64,000 bases of DNA from Burkholderia seminalis DSM 23518 (GCF_902832885.1 NZ_CADFDK010000008.1:186001-250000); one strand, 5' to 3'. Positions 26,733 to 37,769 are shown, counted from the stretch's first letter. Made by a program: numbers and translations. The notes: a model not told the origin generated them from the sequence alone.

Positions 26733-28991
26733 ATGACTCTCGACATCACTCAGTTCTACCAGACCTTTTTCGACGAAGCGGACGAGCTGCTCGCGCAGAT
26801 GGAGCAGTTGCTGCTGAACCTCGACGTCGACTCGCCCGACCCCGAAGACCTGGCCGCGATCTTCCGCGCCGCGCATTCGATCAAGGGCGGCGCGGCGACG
26901 TTCGGCTTTTCCGCGCTGACCGATACGACGCACATCCTCGAATCGCTGCTCGACCGCGCGCGCAACCACGAGTTGACGCTGACCAAGGAGATGGTCGACG
27001 CGTTCCTCGAGACCAAGGACGTGCTGTCCGACCAGCTCGCGGACTACCGCGCGAGCGCCGAACCGGACGCGGCGGCTGCCGCGACGATCTGCGCGAAGCT
27101 CGAACGGCTGAAGGCCGAGAGCGGCGCGGGTGAACCGGCGGCGGCCGCCGCGCCGGCACCTGCGCCCGCTGCCGCACCCGCTGCCGCCGCTCCGGCCGCG
27201 GAACCCGCCGCCGGTGGCGAGCGCGCGCCCGATCACGTGGTCGAGCAGGCCGTCGCGGCCGCGCATCCGGCGGGTGACGCGGACGCGGGCGCGGGCGGCC
27301 CGCACCTGAAGATCACGCTGGTGGGCGTCGACGCGAAGGACCAGGCGCTGCTTACCGAGGAACTCGGCAACCTCGGCCGGATCGTCGGCCGCGAGGCAGC
27401 GGGCGCCGACCTGTCGCTGTGGCTCGAATCCGATGTGCCGTCCGACGACATCGTCGCCGTGTGCTGCTTCGTGATCGACGAAAGCCAGATCCGCGTCGCG
27501 CACGGCACGGCGCCGGCCGCACCGGCCGCGCCGGCTGCCGCGCAGGACACGGTGGCGCCGGTTGCCGAACCGGCCGCCGCCGCGCAACCGGCGCGCGTCG
27601 AGGTGTTCGCGCCGCCGGCCGCCGCGCCGCAACCGGCCGCGCCGGCGCCCGCCGAGCCGGCCGCCGCGGCCGCACCGGCCCAGCCGCCGCAACCCGCGCC
27701 GCAACCGCCGGCCGAACACGCGGCGCCGGCCGCCGCGCACCACGACGACAAGCGTGCGCGCCCGGCCGCGGCCGCCGCCGCGGGCGCCGAAGGCAGCTCG
27801 ATCCGCGTCGGCGTGGAGAAGGTCGACCAGCTGATCAACCTCGTCGGCGAGCTCGTGATCACGCAGGCGATGCTCGCGGAAACCGCGAGCGCATTCGATC
27901 CGGCGCTGCACGACCGCCTGTTCAACGGGATGGCGCAGCTCGAGCGCAACGCGCGCGACCTGCAGGAAGCGGTGATGTCGATCCGCATGATGCCGATGGA
28001 CTACGTGTTCAGTCGCTTCCCGCGCCTCGTGCGCGACCTCGCCGGCAAGCTCGGCAAGCAGGTCGAGCTCGTCACGTTCGGCCAGGCGACCGAGCTCGAC
28101 AAGAGCCTGATCGAGCGGATCATCGATCCGCTCACCCACCTCGTGCGCAACAGCCTCGACCACGGGATCGAAACCGTCGACAAGCGCGTCGCCGCCGGCA
28201 AGGATGCGGTCGGCCAGCTCGTGCTGTCGGCCGCGCATCACGGCGGCAACATCGTGATCGAGGTGAGCGACGACGGCGCGGGCCTGAACCGCGAGCGGAT
28301 CCTCGCGAAGGCCGCGAAGCAGGGCATGCAGGTGTCCGACAACATCAGCGACGACGAAGTCTGGCAGCTGATCTTCGCGCCGGGCTTCTCGACGGCCGAG
28401 ACGGTGACCGACGTGTCGGGCCGCGGCGTCGGGATGGACGTCGTGAAGCGCAACATCCAGTCGATGGGCGGCCACGTCGAGATCACGTCGCAAGCCGGCC
28501 GCGGCACGACCACGCGGATCGTGCTGCCGCTCACGCTCGCGATCCTCGACGGGATGTCGGTGAAGGTCGGCAGCGAGATCTTCATCCTGCCGCTGAACTT
28601 CGTGATGGAGTCGCTGCAGCCGTCGACCGACGACATCTACACGGTCGGCAACGGCGAGCGCGTGGTGCGCGTGCGCGGCGAATACCTGCCGCTGGTCGCG
28701 CTGCACGAGGTGTTCTCGGTCGAGGACGCGCGCACCGACCCGACGCAGGGGATCGTCACGATCATGGAAACCGAGGGCCGCCGCTTCGCGATGCTGATCG
28801 ACGAGCTGGTCGGCCAGCAGCAGGTGGTCGTGAAGAACCTCGAAACCAACTACCGCAAGGTCCACGGCATCTCGGCGGCGACCATCCTCGGCGACGGCAG
28901 CGTCGCCCTGATCGTCGACGTCGCGGCGCTCAACCGTGAAACCCGTGCGACGCACGGCGCCCGTGCCGGCGCCGAGCTCGCGATGTTCTGA
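26733..28991 (+). CDS. cheA: CheA, chemotaxis sensor histidine kinase
   Basis: A 752-aa kinase. The P1 domain carries His48 in [15 protein letters not shown] long Ala/Pro-rich linker spans about residues 130-350 and includes a P2-like segment. P3 dimerisation starts at [14 protein letters not shown]; the P4 ATPase domain has the N box [13 protein letters not shown]1 SDDGAGLN and G2 [12 protein letters not shown]-terminal CheW-like P5 domain follows. Phosphorylates CheY and CheB in receptor arrays. The linker is longer and simpler than in E. coli. Confidence 0.96.
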   Translation: MTLDITQFYQTFFDEADELLAQMEQLLLNLDVDSPDPEDLAAIFRAAHSIKGGAATFGFSALTDTTHILESLLDRARNHELTLTKEMVDAFLETKDVLSDQLADYRASAEPDAAAAATICAKLERLKAESGAGEPAAAAAPAPAPAAAPAAAAPAAEPAAGGERAPDHVVEQAVAAAHPAGDADAGAGGPHLKITLVGVDAKDQALLTEELGNLGRIVGREAAGADLSLWLESDVPSDDIVAVCCFVIDESQIRVAHGTAPAAPAAPAAAQDTVAPVAEPAAAAQPARVEVFAPPAAAPQPAAPAPAEPAAAAAPAQPPQPAPQPPAEHAAPAAAHHDDKRARPAAAAAAGAEGSSIRVGVEKVDQLINLVGELVITQAMLAETASAFDPALHDRLFNGMAQLERNARDLQEAVMSIRMMPMDYVFSRFPRLVRDLAGKLGKQVELVTFGQATELDKSLIERIIDPLTHLVRNSLDHGIETVDKRVAAGKDAVGQLVLSAAHHGGNIVIEVSDDGAGLNRERILAKAAKQGMQVSDNISDDEVWQLIFAPGFSTAETVTDVSGRGVGMDVVKRNIQSMGGHVEITSQAGRGTTTRIVLPLTLAILDGMSVKVGSEIFILPLNFVMESLQPSTDDIYTVGNGERVVRVRGEYLPLVALHEVFSVEDARTDPTQGIVTIMETEGRRFAMLIDELVGQQQVVVKNLETNYRKVHGISAATILGDGSVALIVDVAALNRETRATHGARAGAELAMF

Positions 28992-29020
28992 CTCTCGCCA
29001 TTAACCGATTGGGGGCAAAC

Positions 29021-29554
29021 GTGTCTGCTGAAGTCCAAATGATCAATCCGGCCGCGGCGAACGCGGCAACGAGCCGCCGCGACGCGGAGCAGGGCGACGC
29101 GACGGGCCAGGAATTCCTCGTGTTCACGCTCGGCGACGAGGAATACGGGATCGACATCCTGAAAGTGCAGGAAATCCGCGGCTACGACAGCGTCACGCGC
29201 ATCGCGAACGCGCCGGAGTTCATCAAGGGCGTGATCAACCTGCGCGGGATCATCGTGCCGATCGTCGACATGCGGATCAAGTTCCATCTCGGCCGCGTCG
29301 AGTACGACCACCAGACCGTCGTGATCATCCTGAACGTGTCGAACCGCGTGGTCGGGATGGTGGTCGACGGCGTGTCGGACGTGCTGACGCTGCAGACCGA
29401 CCAGATCATGCCGGCGCCGGAATTCGGCGCGACGCTGACGACCGAGTACCTGACCGGCCTCGGCACGGTCGACGGCCGGATGCTGATCCTGATGGACATC
29501 GAGAAGCTGATGTCGAGCCGTGAAATGGCGCTGATCGAGACACTCGGCGGGTAA
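29021..29554 (+). CDS. cheW: CheW, receptor-kinase coupling protein
   Basis: A 177-aa protein made of a CheW domain ([46 protein letters not shown]) after a 30-residue variable N-terminus. It couples receptors to CheA in the chemosensory array. GTG 29021 is chosen because GGGGG precedes it at ribosome-site distance; a TTG four codons upstream overlaps that site. Confidence 0.95.
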   Translation: MSAEVQMINPAAANAATSRRDAEQGDATGQEFLVFTLGDEEYGIDILKVQEIRGYDSVTRIANAPEFIKGVINLRGIIVPIVDMRIKFHLGRVEYDHQTVVIILNVSNRVVGMVVDGVSDVLTLQTDQIMPAPEFGATLTTEYLTGLGTVDGRMLILMDIEKLMSSREMALIETLGG

Positions 29555-29591
29555 GCGCGCCGCGCGCGCAGCAATTTCGGGAGAATCTGCA

Positions 29592-31553
29592 ATGTTGCAC
29601 AACTGGTCGATCCGTACGACGCTCACCGCGGTCGGACTCATTCTCGTGTGCCTGGCCGCCGCGGTCGGCGGGCTCGGCCTCTACGCGCTCAATCACGCGA
29701 GCCGTTCGCTCGACGAAATCGCGCACGTCGACCTGCCGGCGATTCACACGCTGGACGACACGGCCGCGCACCTGCTGCGCTCGCGCGTCGCGCTCGACCG
29801 CTTCCGTACGCTGACCGAAGGCGGCAATGCGGCCGACGCGGCGAAGGTGCTCGACCGCGCGCAGGAGCTGTTCGCGAAGTCGAACCAGAACTGGCAGGCG
29901 TTCCAGTCGTTGCCGAAGCTCGGCGTCGAGCAGGCGCTCCTCGACGAGCTCACCGCCCGCTACACGACGATCGTGAAGGAAGGCGTCGAGCCCGAATTCG
30001 CGGCGGCGCGCGCGGGCGACATGGCGGCGTACCACGCGATTGCCGACGCGAAGATCAGCCCGATGTTCGTCGCGTTCGACCAGACGGCGGCGGCCGTGAT
30101 CGCATCGCTGCAGAAGCGCGCGGAAGAGCGTCAGGCCGCGACGCAGTCGCAGATCTCGCTGATGGTCGCGCTGATCGCCGCCGGCATCGCGATCGCGTTC
30201 GTCGTCGTGATCGCGATCCGCTTCGTCCTGCGCGGCCTGATCGTGAAGCCGATCGAGGACGCGATCGCGCACTTCGAGCGCATCGCCGGCGGCGACCTCA
30301 CGCAGCCGGTGAGCGTGTTCAGCACGAACGAGATCGGCCGCCTGTTCGGCGGCATCAAGCGGATGCAGGACGCGGTGACGACGATGGTGCAGGCCGTGCA
30401 TCGCGGCACCGAGTCGATCGACGTCGGCGCGCGCGAGATCGCGACCGGCAACATCGACCTGTCGCAGCGCACCGAGGAGCAGGCCGCGTCGCTGCAGGAA
30501 ACCGCGTCGAGCATGGAGCAGCTGACGGGCACCGTGCGGCAGAACGCGGAGAACGCGCGGCAGGCGAGCCAGCTCGCGGTGAACGCGTCGGACATCGCGA
30601 CGCAGGGCGGCGACGTGGTCGGCCAGGTCGTGTCGACGATGCAGGACATCGCGGCCAGCTCGGGCAAGGTCGTCGACATCATCGGCACGATCGAGGGCAT
30701 CGCGTTCCAGACCAACATCCTCGCGCTGAACGCGGCGGTCGAAGCCGCGCGCGCGGGCGAACAGGGCCGCGGCTTCGCGGTGGTCGCGGGCGAGGTGCGC
30801 TCGCTCGCGCAGCGCAGCGCGAGCGCCGCAAAGGAAATCAAGCAGCTGATCGGCGATTCGACCGAGAAGGTCGACAGCGGGTCGGCGCTCGTGGCGCGTG
30901 CCGGCGCGACGATGGAAGAGATCGTGCAGGCCGTGCGCCGCGTGACCGACATCATGGGCGAGATCAGCGCGGCGTCCGACGAGCAGTCGACCGGCATCGA
31001 GCAGGTCAACCGCGCGGTCGGCCAGATGGATTCGGTCACGCAGCAGAACGCGGCGCTCGTCGAGCAGGCGGCGGCGGCCGCCGCGTCGCTCGAGGAGCAG
31101 ACGCGCCAGATGAAGGCGATCGTGTCGGGCTGGCGCGTCGCGGGCGGCATCGCGCTCGCGCCGGCGCGCAGCGTCGCGCGGCCGGTCGCGCACGAACCGG
31201 CGGCCGTGCCTGCGTTGCCGTCGGAGCCGCGTCACGACGCGGCGCCGGTCGCCGCGCTGCCGGCGCCTCAGGCGGCGGCACAACCGGCACGGCGCGCCGC
31301 GCCGGCCGCCCGTGCGGCCGCGTCGGGCGCCGGCGCCGAACCGAAGCGCACGGCCGACACCGCGCGCACGCAGAAGGATGCAACGGCTTCCCGCGGCACC
31401 GCCGCGGGCGGCTATGGCCCGCGCCTCGCGAAGTCGGCCGCACCGGCGGACAAGCCGGCCGCGAAGCCCGCGCTCGTGCGCCCGGCGCTGAACGGCGAGA
31501 AGCCGGCGCTGGCGGCGGCCGGCGCGTCCGACGACGACTGGGAGACCTTCTAA
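29592..31553 (+). CDS. Methyl-accepting chemotaxis protein with C-terminal CheR/CheB-docking pentapeptide
   Basis: A 653-aa inner-membrane receptor. TM1 is about residues 9-32, a four-helix-bundle periplasmic sensor of the Tar type follows, TM2 lies near residues 187-212, then HAMP and the signalling hairpin ([35 protein letters not shown] is the tip, here quoted in parts: [18 protein letters not shown] and [11 protein letters not shown]). A long Ala-rich tail of about 130 residues ends in DWETF, which matches the NWETF-type tether for CheR and CheB, encoded just downstream. The ligand is unknown. Located inside the che operon. Confidence 0.93.
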   Translation: MLHNWSIRTTLTAVGLILVCLAAAVGGLGLYALNHASRSLDEIAHVDLPAIHTLDDTAAHLLRSRVALDRFRTLTEGGNAADAAKVLDRAQELFAKSNQNWQAFQSLPKLGVEQALLDELTARYTTIVKEGVEPEFAAARAGDMAAYHAIADAKISPMFVAFDQTAAAVIASLQKRAEERQAATQSQISLMVALIAAGIAIAFVVVIAIRFVLRGLIVKPIEDAIAHFERIAGGDLTQPVSVFSTNEIGRLFGGIKRMQDAVTTMVQAVHRGTESIDVGAREIATGNIDLSQRTEEQAASLQETASSMEQLTGTVRQNAENARQASQLAVNASDIATQGGDVVGQVVSTMQDIAASSGKVVDIIGTIEGIAFQTNILALNAAVEAARAGEQGRGFAVVAGEVRSLAQRSASAAKEIKQLIGDSTEKVDSGSALVARAGATMEEIVQAVRRVTDIMGEISAASDEQSTGIEQVNRAVGQMDSVTQQNAALVEQAAAAAASLEEQTRQMKAIVSGWRVAGGIALAPARSVARPVAHEPAAVPALPSEPRHDAAPVAALPAPQAAAQPARRAAPAARAAASGAGAEPKRTADTARTQKDATASRGTAAGGYGPRLAKSAAPADKPAAKPALVRPALNGEKPALAAAGASDDDWETF

Positions 31554-31556
31554 GCC

Positions 31557-32549
31557 ATGTCGCACGCGCGCGCGCCGTTTCGACCCGATGCACCGGATGC
31601 CTCGCCTCGCGCAGGGGATCCGGGGCGCGACTTCGCGTTCACGGGCGTGGATTTCGCACGCATTCGCGCGCTGATCCATCAACGCGCGGGGATCTCGCTG
31701 TCCGAGCACAAGCGCGACATGGCGTACAGCCGTCTCGCCCGGCGGCTGCGTGCGCGCGGCCTCGACACGTTCCGCGACTACCTCGACCTGCTCGAGCAGG
31801 AGGACGATCCGCTCGAGTGGGAAGCGTTCACCAACGCGCTGACGACCAACCTGACCGCGTTCTTCCGCGAGTCGCACCATTTCCCGATCCTGTCGGATTT
31901 CGTGAAAGGGCGCCCGGCGCCGGTGTCGGTCTGGTGCTCGGCGGCGTCGACCGGCGAGGAGCCGTATTCGATCGCGATCACGCTGATCGAGGCACTCGGC
32001 GAATCGGCGGCGCGCGGCGCGTCGATCCTCGCGACCGATCTCGACACGCAGGTGCTCGCGAAGGCGGAGGCCGGCATCTACACGTACGACCAGGTCAAGC
32101 ACCTGTCGCCGGAGCGGCTCAAGCGCTTCTTCCTGAAAGGCACGGGTCCGCAGTCAGGCCGTGTGAAGGTGCGCCCCGAGCTGCGCGCGATGATCCGTTT
32201 CGAGCAACTGAACCTGACCGATGCGGACTACGGGATCGCGAAGCCGTTCGACGCGATCTTCTGCCGCAACGTGATGATCTATTTCGACAAGCCGACGCAG
32301 GGGCAGGTGCTGTCGCGCTTCGAGCCGCTCGTGAAGCCGGGCGGCCTGCTGTTCGCCGGCCATTCGGAAAACTTCACGTACGTGACGCAGGCGTTCCGGC
32401 TGCGCGGGCAGACGGTGTACGAACTGACACGCGACGCCGCGCAGGGTGCGCGGCCGCGCGGCGCGCAGGCGCCCGCGGCGGCCGCGATGCCGTCGCCCGT
32501 GCGCGCGCGGGCCGCGGGCGCCGTGCCTGCCTATGGAGAGCGCGGATGA
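31557..32549 (+). CDS. cheR: CheR, chemoreceptor glutamate methyltransferase
   Basis: A 330-aa enzyme that methylates receptor glutamates with SAM. The N-terminal helical domain ([20 protein letters not shown]) is followed by the SAM-binding core [29 protein letters not shown] and [10 protein letters not shown]. An N-terminal tail of about 30 and a C-terminal tail of about 40 residues are extra. It begins 3 bp after the receptor gene and overlaps cheD by ATGA. Confidence 0.95.
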   Translation: MSHARAPFRPDAPDASPRAGDPGRDFAFTGVDFARIRALIHQRAGISLSEHKRDMAYSRLARRLRARGLDTFRDYLDLLEQEDDPLEWEAFTNALTTNLTAFFRESHHFPILSDFVKGRPAPVSVWCSAASTGEEPYSIAITLIEALGESAARGASILATDLDTQVLAKAEAGIYTYDQVKHLSPERLKRFFLKGTGPQSGRVKVRPELRAMIRFEQLNLTDADYGIAKPFDAIFCRNVMIYFDKPTQGQVLSRFEPLVKPGGLLFAGHSENFTYVTQAFRLRGQTVYELTRDAAQGARPRGAQAPAAAAMPSPVRARAAGAVPAYGERG

Positions 32550-33310
32550 GCGCACTGCCGATCGCGACCAATCGCTATTTCGACAGCCACTTCGGCCTTC
32601 CCGGCGTGAAGCTGTTGCCGAACGAGTTCTACACGACCGCCGAGGACATGGTGCTGATGACCGTGCTCGGCTCGTGCGTCGCCGCGTGCATTCACGATCC
32701 GTACGCGGGCATCGGCGGGATGAACCACTTCATGCTGCCCGACGACGGCGCCGATGCGGGCGCGGCCGCGTCCGAATCGATGCGCTATGGCGCGTACGCG
32801 ATGGAAGTGCTGATCAACGAACTGATCAAGGCCGGCGGGCGCCGTGAACGCCTCGAGGCGAAGGTGTTCGGCGGCGCGGCCGTGCTGGCCGGGATGACAA
32901 CGATCAACATCGGCGATCGCAACGCGGATTTCGTGCGCCGCTACCTCGCGCTCGAACGCATCCGCATCACCGCGGAGGACTTGCAGGACGTCCATCCGCG
33001 CAAGGTCGCGTTCATGCCGCGCACGGGGCGCGCGATGGTGAAGAAGTTGCGGCTGCAGGTGCCGGGCGTGACCGAGCGCGAAGCCGCGCTGGCGCGCGAG
33101 GCCGACCGCTTGCGCGCGGCGCGCCCGCGCGCGCACGTCGAGCTGTTCCAGGCGAAACGGCCGGCCGCGCCGCAACCGGCGCGCCCGCGCATCGAGCTGT
33201 TCGGCGCGCGCGGCGCCGCGCCGGCCGGCAGCGGCAGCGCGGGCGGTGCCGGCGGCGTGCGGGCGGCGAACCCGTATGCGGCGAACCTATCAAGAAAGCA
33301 GGAGGCATGA
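32546..33310 (+). CDS. cheD: CheD, receptor glutamine deamidase, with extended C-terminus
   Basis: A 254-aa protein. The deamidase domain covers about residues 25-185: [14 protein letters not shown] holds the catalytic Cys, GGMNHFMLP the His, and KVFGGAAVL and GRAMVKKL are conserved. It converts receptor glutamines to glutamates. The 70-residue tail is Ala/Pro/Arg-rich and carries two similar motifs, [10 protein letters not shown] and [11 protein letters not shown], absent from minimal CheD proteins. ATGA overlaps with cheR and cheB indicate coupled translation. Confidence 0.93.
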   Translation: MSALPIATNRYFDSHFGLPGVKLLPNEFYTTAEDMVLMTVLGSCVAACIHDPYAGIGGMNHFMLPDDGADAGAAASESMRYGAYAMEVLINELIKAGGRRERLEAKVFGGAAVLAGMTTINIGDRNADFVRRYLALERIRITAEDLQDVHPRKVAFMPRTGRAMVKKLRLQVPGVTEREAALAREADRLRAARPRAHVELFQAKRPAAPQPARPRIELFGARGAAPAGSGSAGGAGGVRAANPYAANLSRKQEA

Positions 33311-34398
33311 CCGCAGTGCAGAAGATCAAAGTATTGTGCGTCGACGATTCGGCGCTGATCCGCAGCCTGATGACCGAGATCATCAACAGCCAGCCCGACA
33401 TGACGGTGTGCGCGACCGCGCCCGATCCGCTCGTCGCGCGCGAGCTCATCAAGCAGCACAACCCCGACGTGCTCACGCTCGACGTCGAAATGCCGCGCAT
33501 GGACGGGCTCGACTTCCTCGAGAAGCTGATGCGCCTGCGGCCGATGCCGGTCGTGATGGTGTCGTCGCTGACCGAGCGCGGCTCCGAAATCACGCTGCGC
33601 GCGCTCGAACTCGGCGCGGTGGATTTCGTCACGAAGCCGCGCGTCGGGATTCGCGACGGGATGCTCGACTACGCGGAAAAGCTCGCCGACAAGATCCGCG
33701 CGGCGTCGCGCGCGCGCGTGCGCCAGGCGCCGCAGCCGCAAGCCGCCGCGCGCTCGGCCGACAGCCCCGCGGCCGCGCCGATGATCAACAACCCGCTCGT
33801 CAGTACCGAGAAGCTGCTCATCATCGGCGCGTCGACGGGCGGCACCGAAGCGATTCGCGAAGTGCTGACGCCGCTGCCGCCGGATGCGCCGGCCGTGCTG
33901 ATCGCGCAGCACATGCCGCCGGGCTTCACGAAGTCGTTCGCGCAGCGGCTGAACGGCCTGTGCCGGATCGCGGTGAAGGAAGCCGAGCACGGCGAGCGCG
34001 TGCTGCCGGGCCATGCGTATATCGCGCCGGGCCACGCGCACCTGTTGCTTGCGAGAAGCGGGGCGAACTATATTGCGCAACTGTCGGACGAGCCGCCGGT
34101 GAACCGGCACCGCCCGTCGGTCGACGTGCTGTTCCGTTCGGCGGCGACGCACGCGGGCAAGAACGCGATCGGCGTGATCCTCACCGGGATGGGCCGTGAC
34201 GGCGCGGCCGGCCTGCTGGGAATGAAGCGCGCGGGCGCCTACACGTTCGCGCAGGACGAAGCGAGCTGCATCGTGTTCGGGATGCCGCGCGAGGCGATCG
34301 CGCTCGGCGGCGCGGACGAGGTCGCGCCGCTCGCCGACATGAGCCGCCGCGTGATGGCGCGCCTGGCGACGATGGGCGACCGCGTGCAGCGCGTTTGA
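33307..34398 (+). CDS. cheB: CheB, chemoreceptor methylesterase/deamidase
   Basis: A 363-aa two-domain protein. The receiver domain has the phospho-acceptor Asp59 ([11 protein letters not shown]). After a linker, the esterase domain shows the catalytic triad in [11 protein letters not shown] (Ser), [12 protein letters not shown] (His) and [11 protein letters not shown] (Asp). CheA phosphorylation relieves inhibition and drives adaptation. Its start overlaps the cheD stop by 4 bp. Confidence 0.96.
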   Translation: MTAVQKIKVLCVDDSALIRSLMTEIINSQPDMTVCATAPDPLVARELIKQHNPDVLTLDVEMPRMDGLDFLEKLMRLRPMPVVMVSSLTERGSEITLRALELGAVDFVTKPRVGIRDGMLDYAEKLADKIRAASRARVRQAPQPQAAARSADSPAAAPMINNPLVSTEKLLIIGASTGGTEAIREVLTPLPPDAPAVLIAQHMPPGFTKSFAQRLNGLCRIAVKEAEHGERVLPGHAYIAPGHAHLLLARSGANYIAQLSDEPPVNRHRPSVDVLFRSAATHAGKNAIGVILTGMGRDGAAGLLGMKRAGAYTFAQDEASCIVFGMPREAIALGGADEVAPLADMSRRVMARLATMGDRVQRV

Positions 34399-34465
34399 AT
34401 GGAATGTCACGGGGCGCGTGCCACGATACGCGTCCCGACGGAAACGAATCTGGAAAGGAACGACG

Positions 34466-34861
34466 ATGGACAAAAGCATGAAAATCCTGGTGGTGGACGA
34501 TTTCCCGACGATGCGCCGGATTGTCCGCAACCTGCTGAAGGAACTGGGCTATTCGAACGTCGACGAGGCCGAGGACGGCCTGGCCGGCCTCGCGCGGCTG
34601 CGCGGCGGCGGCTACGACTTCGTGATCTCGGACTGGAACATGCCGAACCTCGACGGCCTCGCGATGCTGAAGGAAATCCGCGCGGACGCGACGCTCACGC
34701 ACCTGCCGGTGCTGATGGTCACGGCCGAGTCGAAGAAGGAGAACATCATCGCGGCCGCGCAGGCCGGTGCGAGCGGCTACGTCGTGAAACCGTTCACGGC
34801 CGCGACGCTCGACGAGAAGCTGAACAAGATCATCGACAAGATGGCGAAGGCCGGGAGCTGA
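34466..34861 (+). CDS. cheY: CheY response regulator (copy 2, motor-type)
   Basis: A 131-aa receiver domain close to E. coli CheY throughout: Asp11-Asp12, phospho-acceptor Asp56 in [12 protein letters not shown], Thr in [11 protein letters not shown] and Lys in [13 protein letters not shown]. It binds the flagellar switch when phosphorylated. ATG 34466 has a GGAAAGGA ribosome site. cheZ follows 1 bp downstream, so regulator and phosphatase are made together. Confidence 0.96.
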   Translation: MDKSMKILVVDDFPTMRRIVRNLLKELGYSNVDEAEDGLAGLARLRGGGYDFVISDWNMPNLDGLAMLKEIRADATLTHLPVLMVTAESKKENIIAAAQAGASGYVVKPFTAATLDEKLNKIIDKMAKAGS

Positions 34862-34862
34862 C

Positions 34863-35594
34863 GTGAACGAGCCGATCCATGCGGCGCTCGCCGGCGCGGG
34901 ATTCAGCGCCGACAGCCAGCCAGAAGGCGCCGATTTCGCGAGCGACCGCATCCTCGCGCGCATCGGCCACGTCACGCGCACGCTGCGCGACTCGATGCGC
35001 GAGCTCGGGCTCGACAAGCACGTCGAGCGCGCGGCGGAGGCCGTGCCCGATGCGCGCGACCGGCTGCGCTACGTCGCGACGATGACCGAGCAGGCCGCCG
35101 TGCGCGTGCTGAATGCGATCGAGGTCGCGAAGCCGATGCAGGCGCGCATCCAGAACGAGGCCGAGGCGCTCGACGCGCGCTGGACGCAGTGGTATGCGGC
35201 GCCGATCGAGCACGCGGAAGTGCGCGAGCTGATGGACGATACGCGCGCGTTCCTGCGCACGTTGCCCGAGGCGACGTCGGCCACCAGCGCGCAGCTGCTC
35301 GAGATCATGCTCGCGCAGGATTTCCAGGATCTCACCGGGCAGGTGATCAAGAAGATCATGGACATGGTCTACCTGATCGAGCAGCAGCTCCTCACCGTGC
35401 TCGTCGAGAACATCGCGCCCGAGCGGCGCGAACAGTTCGCGGCCACCGCGGCCGCGCTCGCGGCCGAGCAGATGAGTGCGACCGGCAGCCCCGAGTCGCT
35501 GCTCAACGGCCCGCAGATCGCGCCGGAAGGCAAATCCGACGTGGTCCAGGACCAGGGGCAGGTCGACGACCTGCTCGCGAGCCTCGGCTTCTGA
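34863..35594 (+). CDS. cheZ: CheZ, CheY-P phosphatase
   Basis: A 243-aa helical protein. The active segment [16 protein letters not shown] at about residues 151-166 contains the catalytic acidic and glutamine residues, and the C-terminal helix [11 protein letters not shown] is the CheY-P-binding peptide. It starts with GTG one base after the cheY stop. Last gene of the chemotaxis operon; a hairpin follows. Confidence 0.94.
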   Translation: MNEPIHAALAGAGFSADSQPEGADFASDRILARIGHVTRTLRDSMRELGLDKHVERAAEAVPDARDRLRYVATMTEQAAVRVLNAIEVAKPMQARIQNEAEALDARWTQWYAAPIEHAEVRELMDDTRAFLRTLPEATSATSAQLLEIMLAQDFQDLTGQVIKKIMDMVYLIEQQLLTVLVENIAPERREQFAATAAALAAEQMSATGSPESLLNGPQIAPEGKSDVVQDQGQVDDLLASLGF

Positions 35595-35614
35595 CCTTGC
35601 CGCCACGCGTCGGC

Positions 35615-35635
35615 GCGCCCCGTTTCGCGGGGCGC
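35615..35635 (+). terminator. Weak hairpin after cheZ
   Basis: GCGCCCCG pairs with CGGGGCGC around a 5-nt loop, about 20 bp after cheZ. There is no T-run, so termination may be partial or Rho-assisted. Confidence 0.35.
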
Positions 35636-35852
35636 CCGCCGCGCGCCTTTCCCGTTCCCGCCTCGTTTCCCCGTGCGCGCCGCGTCCCTGCGGCGCGGCG
35701 TGATCCTGCGTCGAATTGACACTTGGTCACACTCAGCAGGCATACTACGCGTCAGCAGCAACGTAGCGTCATTCGTACGAATCATCGGTTGGCAGGCGGC
35801 GCAGGCCCGATGGCGGCGCCGCCGCAACGAAGCCAATCCCTTAGGGGGGAAC

Positions 35853-36356
35853 GTGAAGCTGAAACGCTTGGGCTGGACCGTCGCACAGGCGGCGGCCGCA
35901 ATGGGTGTGCTGTGGGCCGTCCACGCACATGCTGAACTGGGCGGCGCGCCGATGTCGCCGCCCGCGGACGATCAGGCCGCCACCGTGCGCGCGCTGCAGC
36001 GCGCGATGCGTTCGGCGGACGGCGTGCAGACGAGCACGGCCGGCTATACCGTCCGCGAGATCACGCTCGGGTCGGGCACCGTCATCCACGAATACACGTC
36101 GGCCGCCGGCAGCGTGTTCGGCCTCGCGTGGAGCGGGCCGACGATGCCGGATCTCGCGTCGCTGCTCGGCAGCTATTTCCCGCAGTACACCGCAGGCGTC
36201 CAGGCGGCGCACAAGGCGCGCGGCTGGCGTGCGCCCGTGGCCGTCGACACGAGCGGCCTCGTGATCCGGACGGGCGGCCACATGGGCGCGTTCTCGGGGC
36301 AGGCGTGGCTGCCGGCGGCGCTGCCGGCCGGCCTGGCCGGCACCGACATCCAGTGA
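35853..36356 (+). CDS. DUF2844 family exported protein
   Basis: A 167-aa protein with a clear signal peptide (hydrophobic segment up to AVHAHA, cleavage near residue 27). The mature part has the family pattern YTVREITLGSGTVIHEYTS, SVFGLAWSGPTMPDL and LLGSYFPQYTAG. No biochemical role is known for the family. GTG 35853 has a strong GGGGGGA ribosome site; the 60-residue in-frame extension upstream is not protein-like. It is paired with the DUF3443 gene 16 bp downstream, as in other Burkholderia, so the two probably act together outside the cytoplasm. Confidence 0.8.
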   Translation: MKLKRLGWTVAQAAAAMGVLWAVHAHAELGGAPMSPPADDQAATVRALQRAMRSADGVQTSTAGYTVREITLGSGTVIHEYTSAAGSVFGLAWSGPTMPDLASLLGSYFPQYTAGVQAAHKARGWRAPVAVDTSGLVIRTGGHMGAFSGQAWLPAALPAGLAGTDIQ

Positions 36357-36372
36357 CAGCGGGAGAGCGATC

Positions 36373-37605
36373 TTGAGCATTCATCGTACATTCAAGCGCT
36401 GGCTCGGCGTGCTGGGCCTCGCGGCCGCGACGGCCGTGCTCGTCACCGCATGCGGCGGCGGCGACGGCGGCGGCGGCAGCAACACGGGCAACAACGGCAA
36501 CAACGGATCCGGCGGATCGGACGGCAATTCCGGAAATACCGCCGTCATCACGGTCGCCACGGGCGTCGCGAACGTGATCAACATCCCGACCATCAGCGTG
36601 AAGGTCTGCGCGCCGGGCACGTCGAACTGCCAGGTGGTCAACAACGTGCTGGTCGATACCGCGTCCTACGGGCTGCGGCTCGTCGGCAGCGCGGTGTCGG
36701 GCGTGCTGGGCAGCCTGCCGCAGGTGACGAGCGGCGGCGCGCCGGTGGCCGAGTGCGGCAAGTTCGTGTCGAGCTACACGTGGGGATCGGTACGCACGGT
36801 CGACCTGTCGATCGGCACCGAGCAGGCGAGCGCGCTGCCCGTACAGATCATCGGCGACCTCGGCACGACCAACGTGCCGAGCTCGTGCACGAACGGCGGC
36901 GCGTCGGCCAACTCGGCGGGTGCGCTGGGCGCGAACGGGATCCTCGGCATCGGGCCCGCGCCGTACGACTGCGGCACGACCTGCGCGACGTCGACGTCGT
37001 CGAGCAACAACTACTACGCGTGCCCGAACGGCGACAACGCGAGCTGCACGGTGGCGCTCGTGCCGCTGTCGCAGCAGGTGGCCAACCCGGTCCATCGTTT
37101 CGCGAACAGCGACGGCGTGAGCGTGCAGATGCCGGCCATCTCGAGCAACGGGCAGGCGAGCGCGACCGGGACGCTGACGTTCGGCCTGCCGAGCCTGAGC
37201 GGCAAGACGGTCCTGACGTCGACCACGACGGGCGACGTCAGCGCGACGTTCCTCGGGCGCAACGTGACCGCGTTCTTCGATACGGGCTCGAACGCGTATT
37301 TCTTCAACGATTCGGCGCAGACGGTCTGTTCGCGGAACACGGAGTTCTACTGCCCGTCGTCCGCGACGACCTACTCGGCGACGCTGAGCGGCCAGAACGG
37401 CGCGTCGGGTGTCGTGTCGATGCCCGTCTCGAACGCCGATTCGCTGTTCTCGAACCCGTCGACGTTCGCGTTCAACGACATCGCGGGCCCGTTCGGCTCG
37501 ACCAGCTGGCTGGACATCGGCATGCCGCACTTCTACGGCAAGACGATCTACTTCGGGATGGACAAGACCGCGAGCGGCGGCGCGCCGCCGTTCGTCGCGT
37601 TCTGA
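36373..37605 (+). CDS. DUF3443 family lipoprotein with pepsin-like motif layout
   Basis: A 410-aa lipoprotein: lipobox VTAC with Cys27, then a Gly/Asn/Ser-rich linker to about residue 55. The body has two matching halves: VLVDTASYGLRL (Asp95) followed by NGILGIG (189-194), and AFFDTGSNAYFF (Asp303) followed by WLDIGMPHFYGKTIYFGMD (379-397). This order, D-T-x-S, GILG, D-T-G-S, then W..G..FY, is that of bilobal pepsin-type aspartic proteases. Protease activity is inference; the first motif has Ala where pepsins have Gly. It starts at TTG with a GGGAGAG ribosome site and ends at a strong terminator. Confidence 0.75.
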   Translation: MSIHRTFKRWLGVLGLAAATAVLVTACGGGDGGGGSNTGNNGNNGSGGSDGNSGNTAVITVATGVANVINIPTISVKVCAPGTSNCQVVNNVLVDTASYGLRLVGSAVSGVLGSLPQVTSGGAPVAECGKFVSSYTWGSVRTVDLSIGTEQASALPVQIIGDLGTTNVPSSCTNGGASANSAGALGANGILGIGPAPYDCGTTCATSTSSSNNYYACPNGDNASCTVALVPLSQQVANPVHRFANSDGVSVQMPAISSNGQASATGTLTFGLPSLSGKTVLTSTTTGDVSATFLGRNVTAFFDTGSNAYFFNDSAQTVCSRNTEFYCPSSATTYSATLSGQNGASGVVSMPVSNADSLFSNPSTFAFNDIAGPFGSTSWLDIGMPHFYGKTIYFGMDKTASGGAPPFVAF

Positions 37606-37629
37606 CAGGGCGCGGCGGCACGCGGGAAC

Positions 37630-37660
37630 AAAGGGGGCGAGCGATCGCCCCCTTTTTTTT
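37630..37660 (+). terminator. Strong terminator after the DUF3443 gene
   Basis: An 11-bp stem (AAAGGGGGCGA with its complement) around a 4-nt loop is followed by a long T-run. Confidence 0.9.
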
Positions 37661-37769
37661 ATCGCGCCGCCGTGCGTGTCCGATGGGCCGGATTTCCGCC
37701 GCGCGCGGGCGCAGCGCCTACGATGTAAGACCGGCACCGGTGCCGGCACGACATCGAGGAGACAACGTC

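Noticed and set aside
29406-32102. Antisense frame of almost 900 codons under the chemoreceptor and cheR
   Set aside because: Arg/Asp/Val-rich shadow of well-supported + strand genes.
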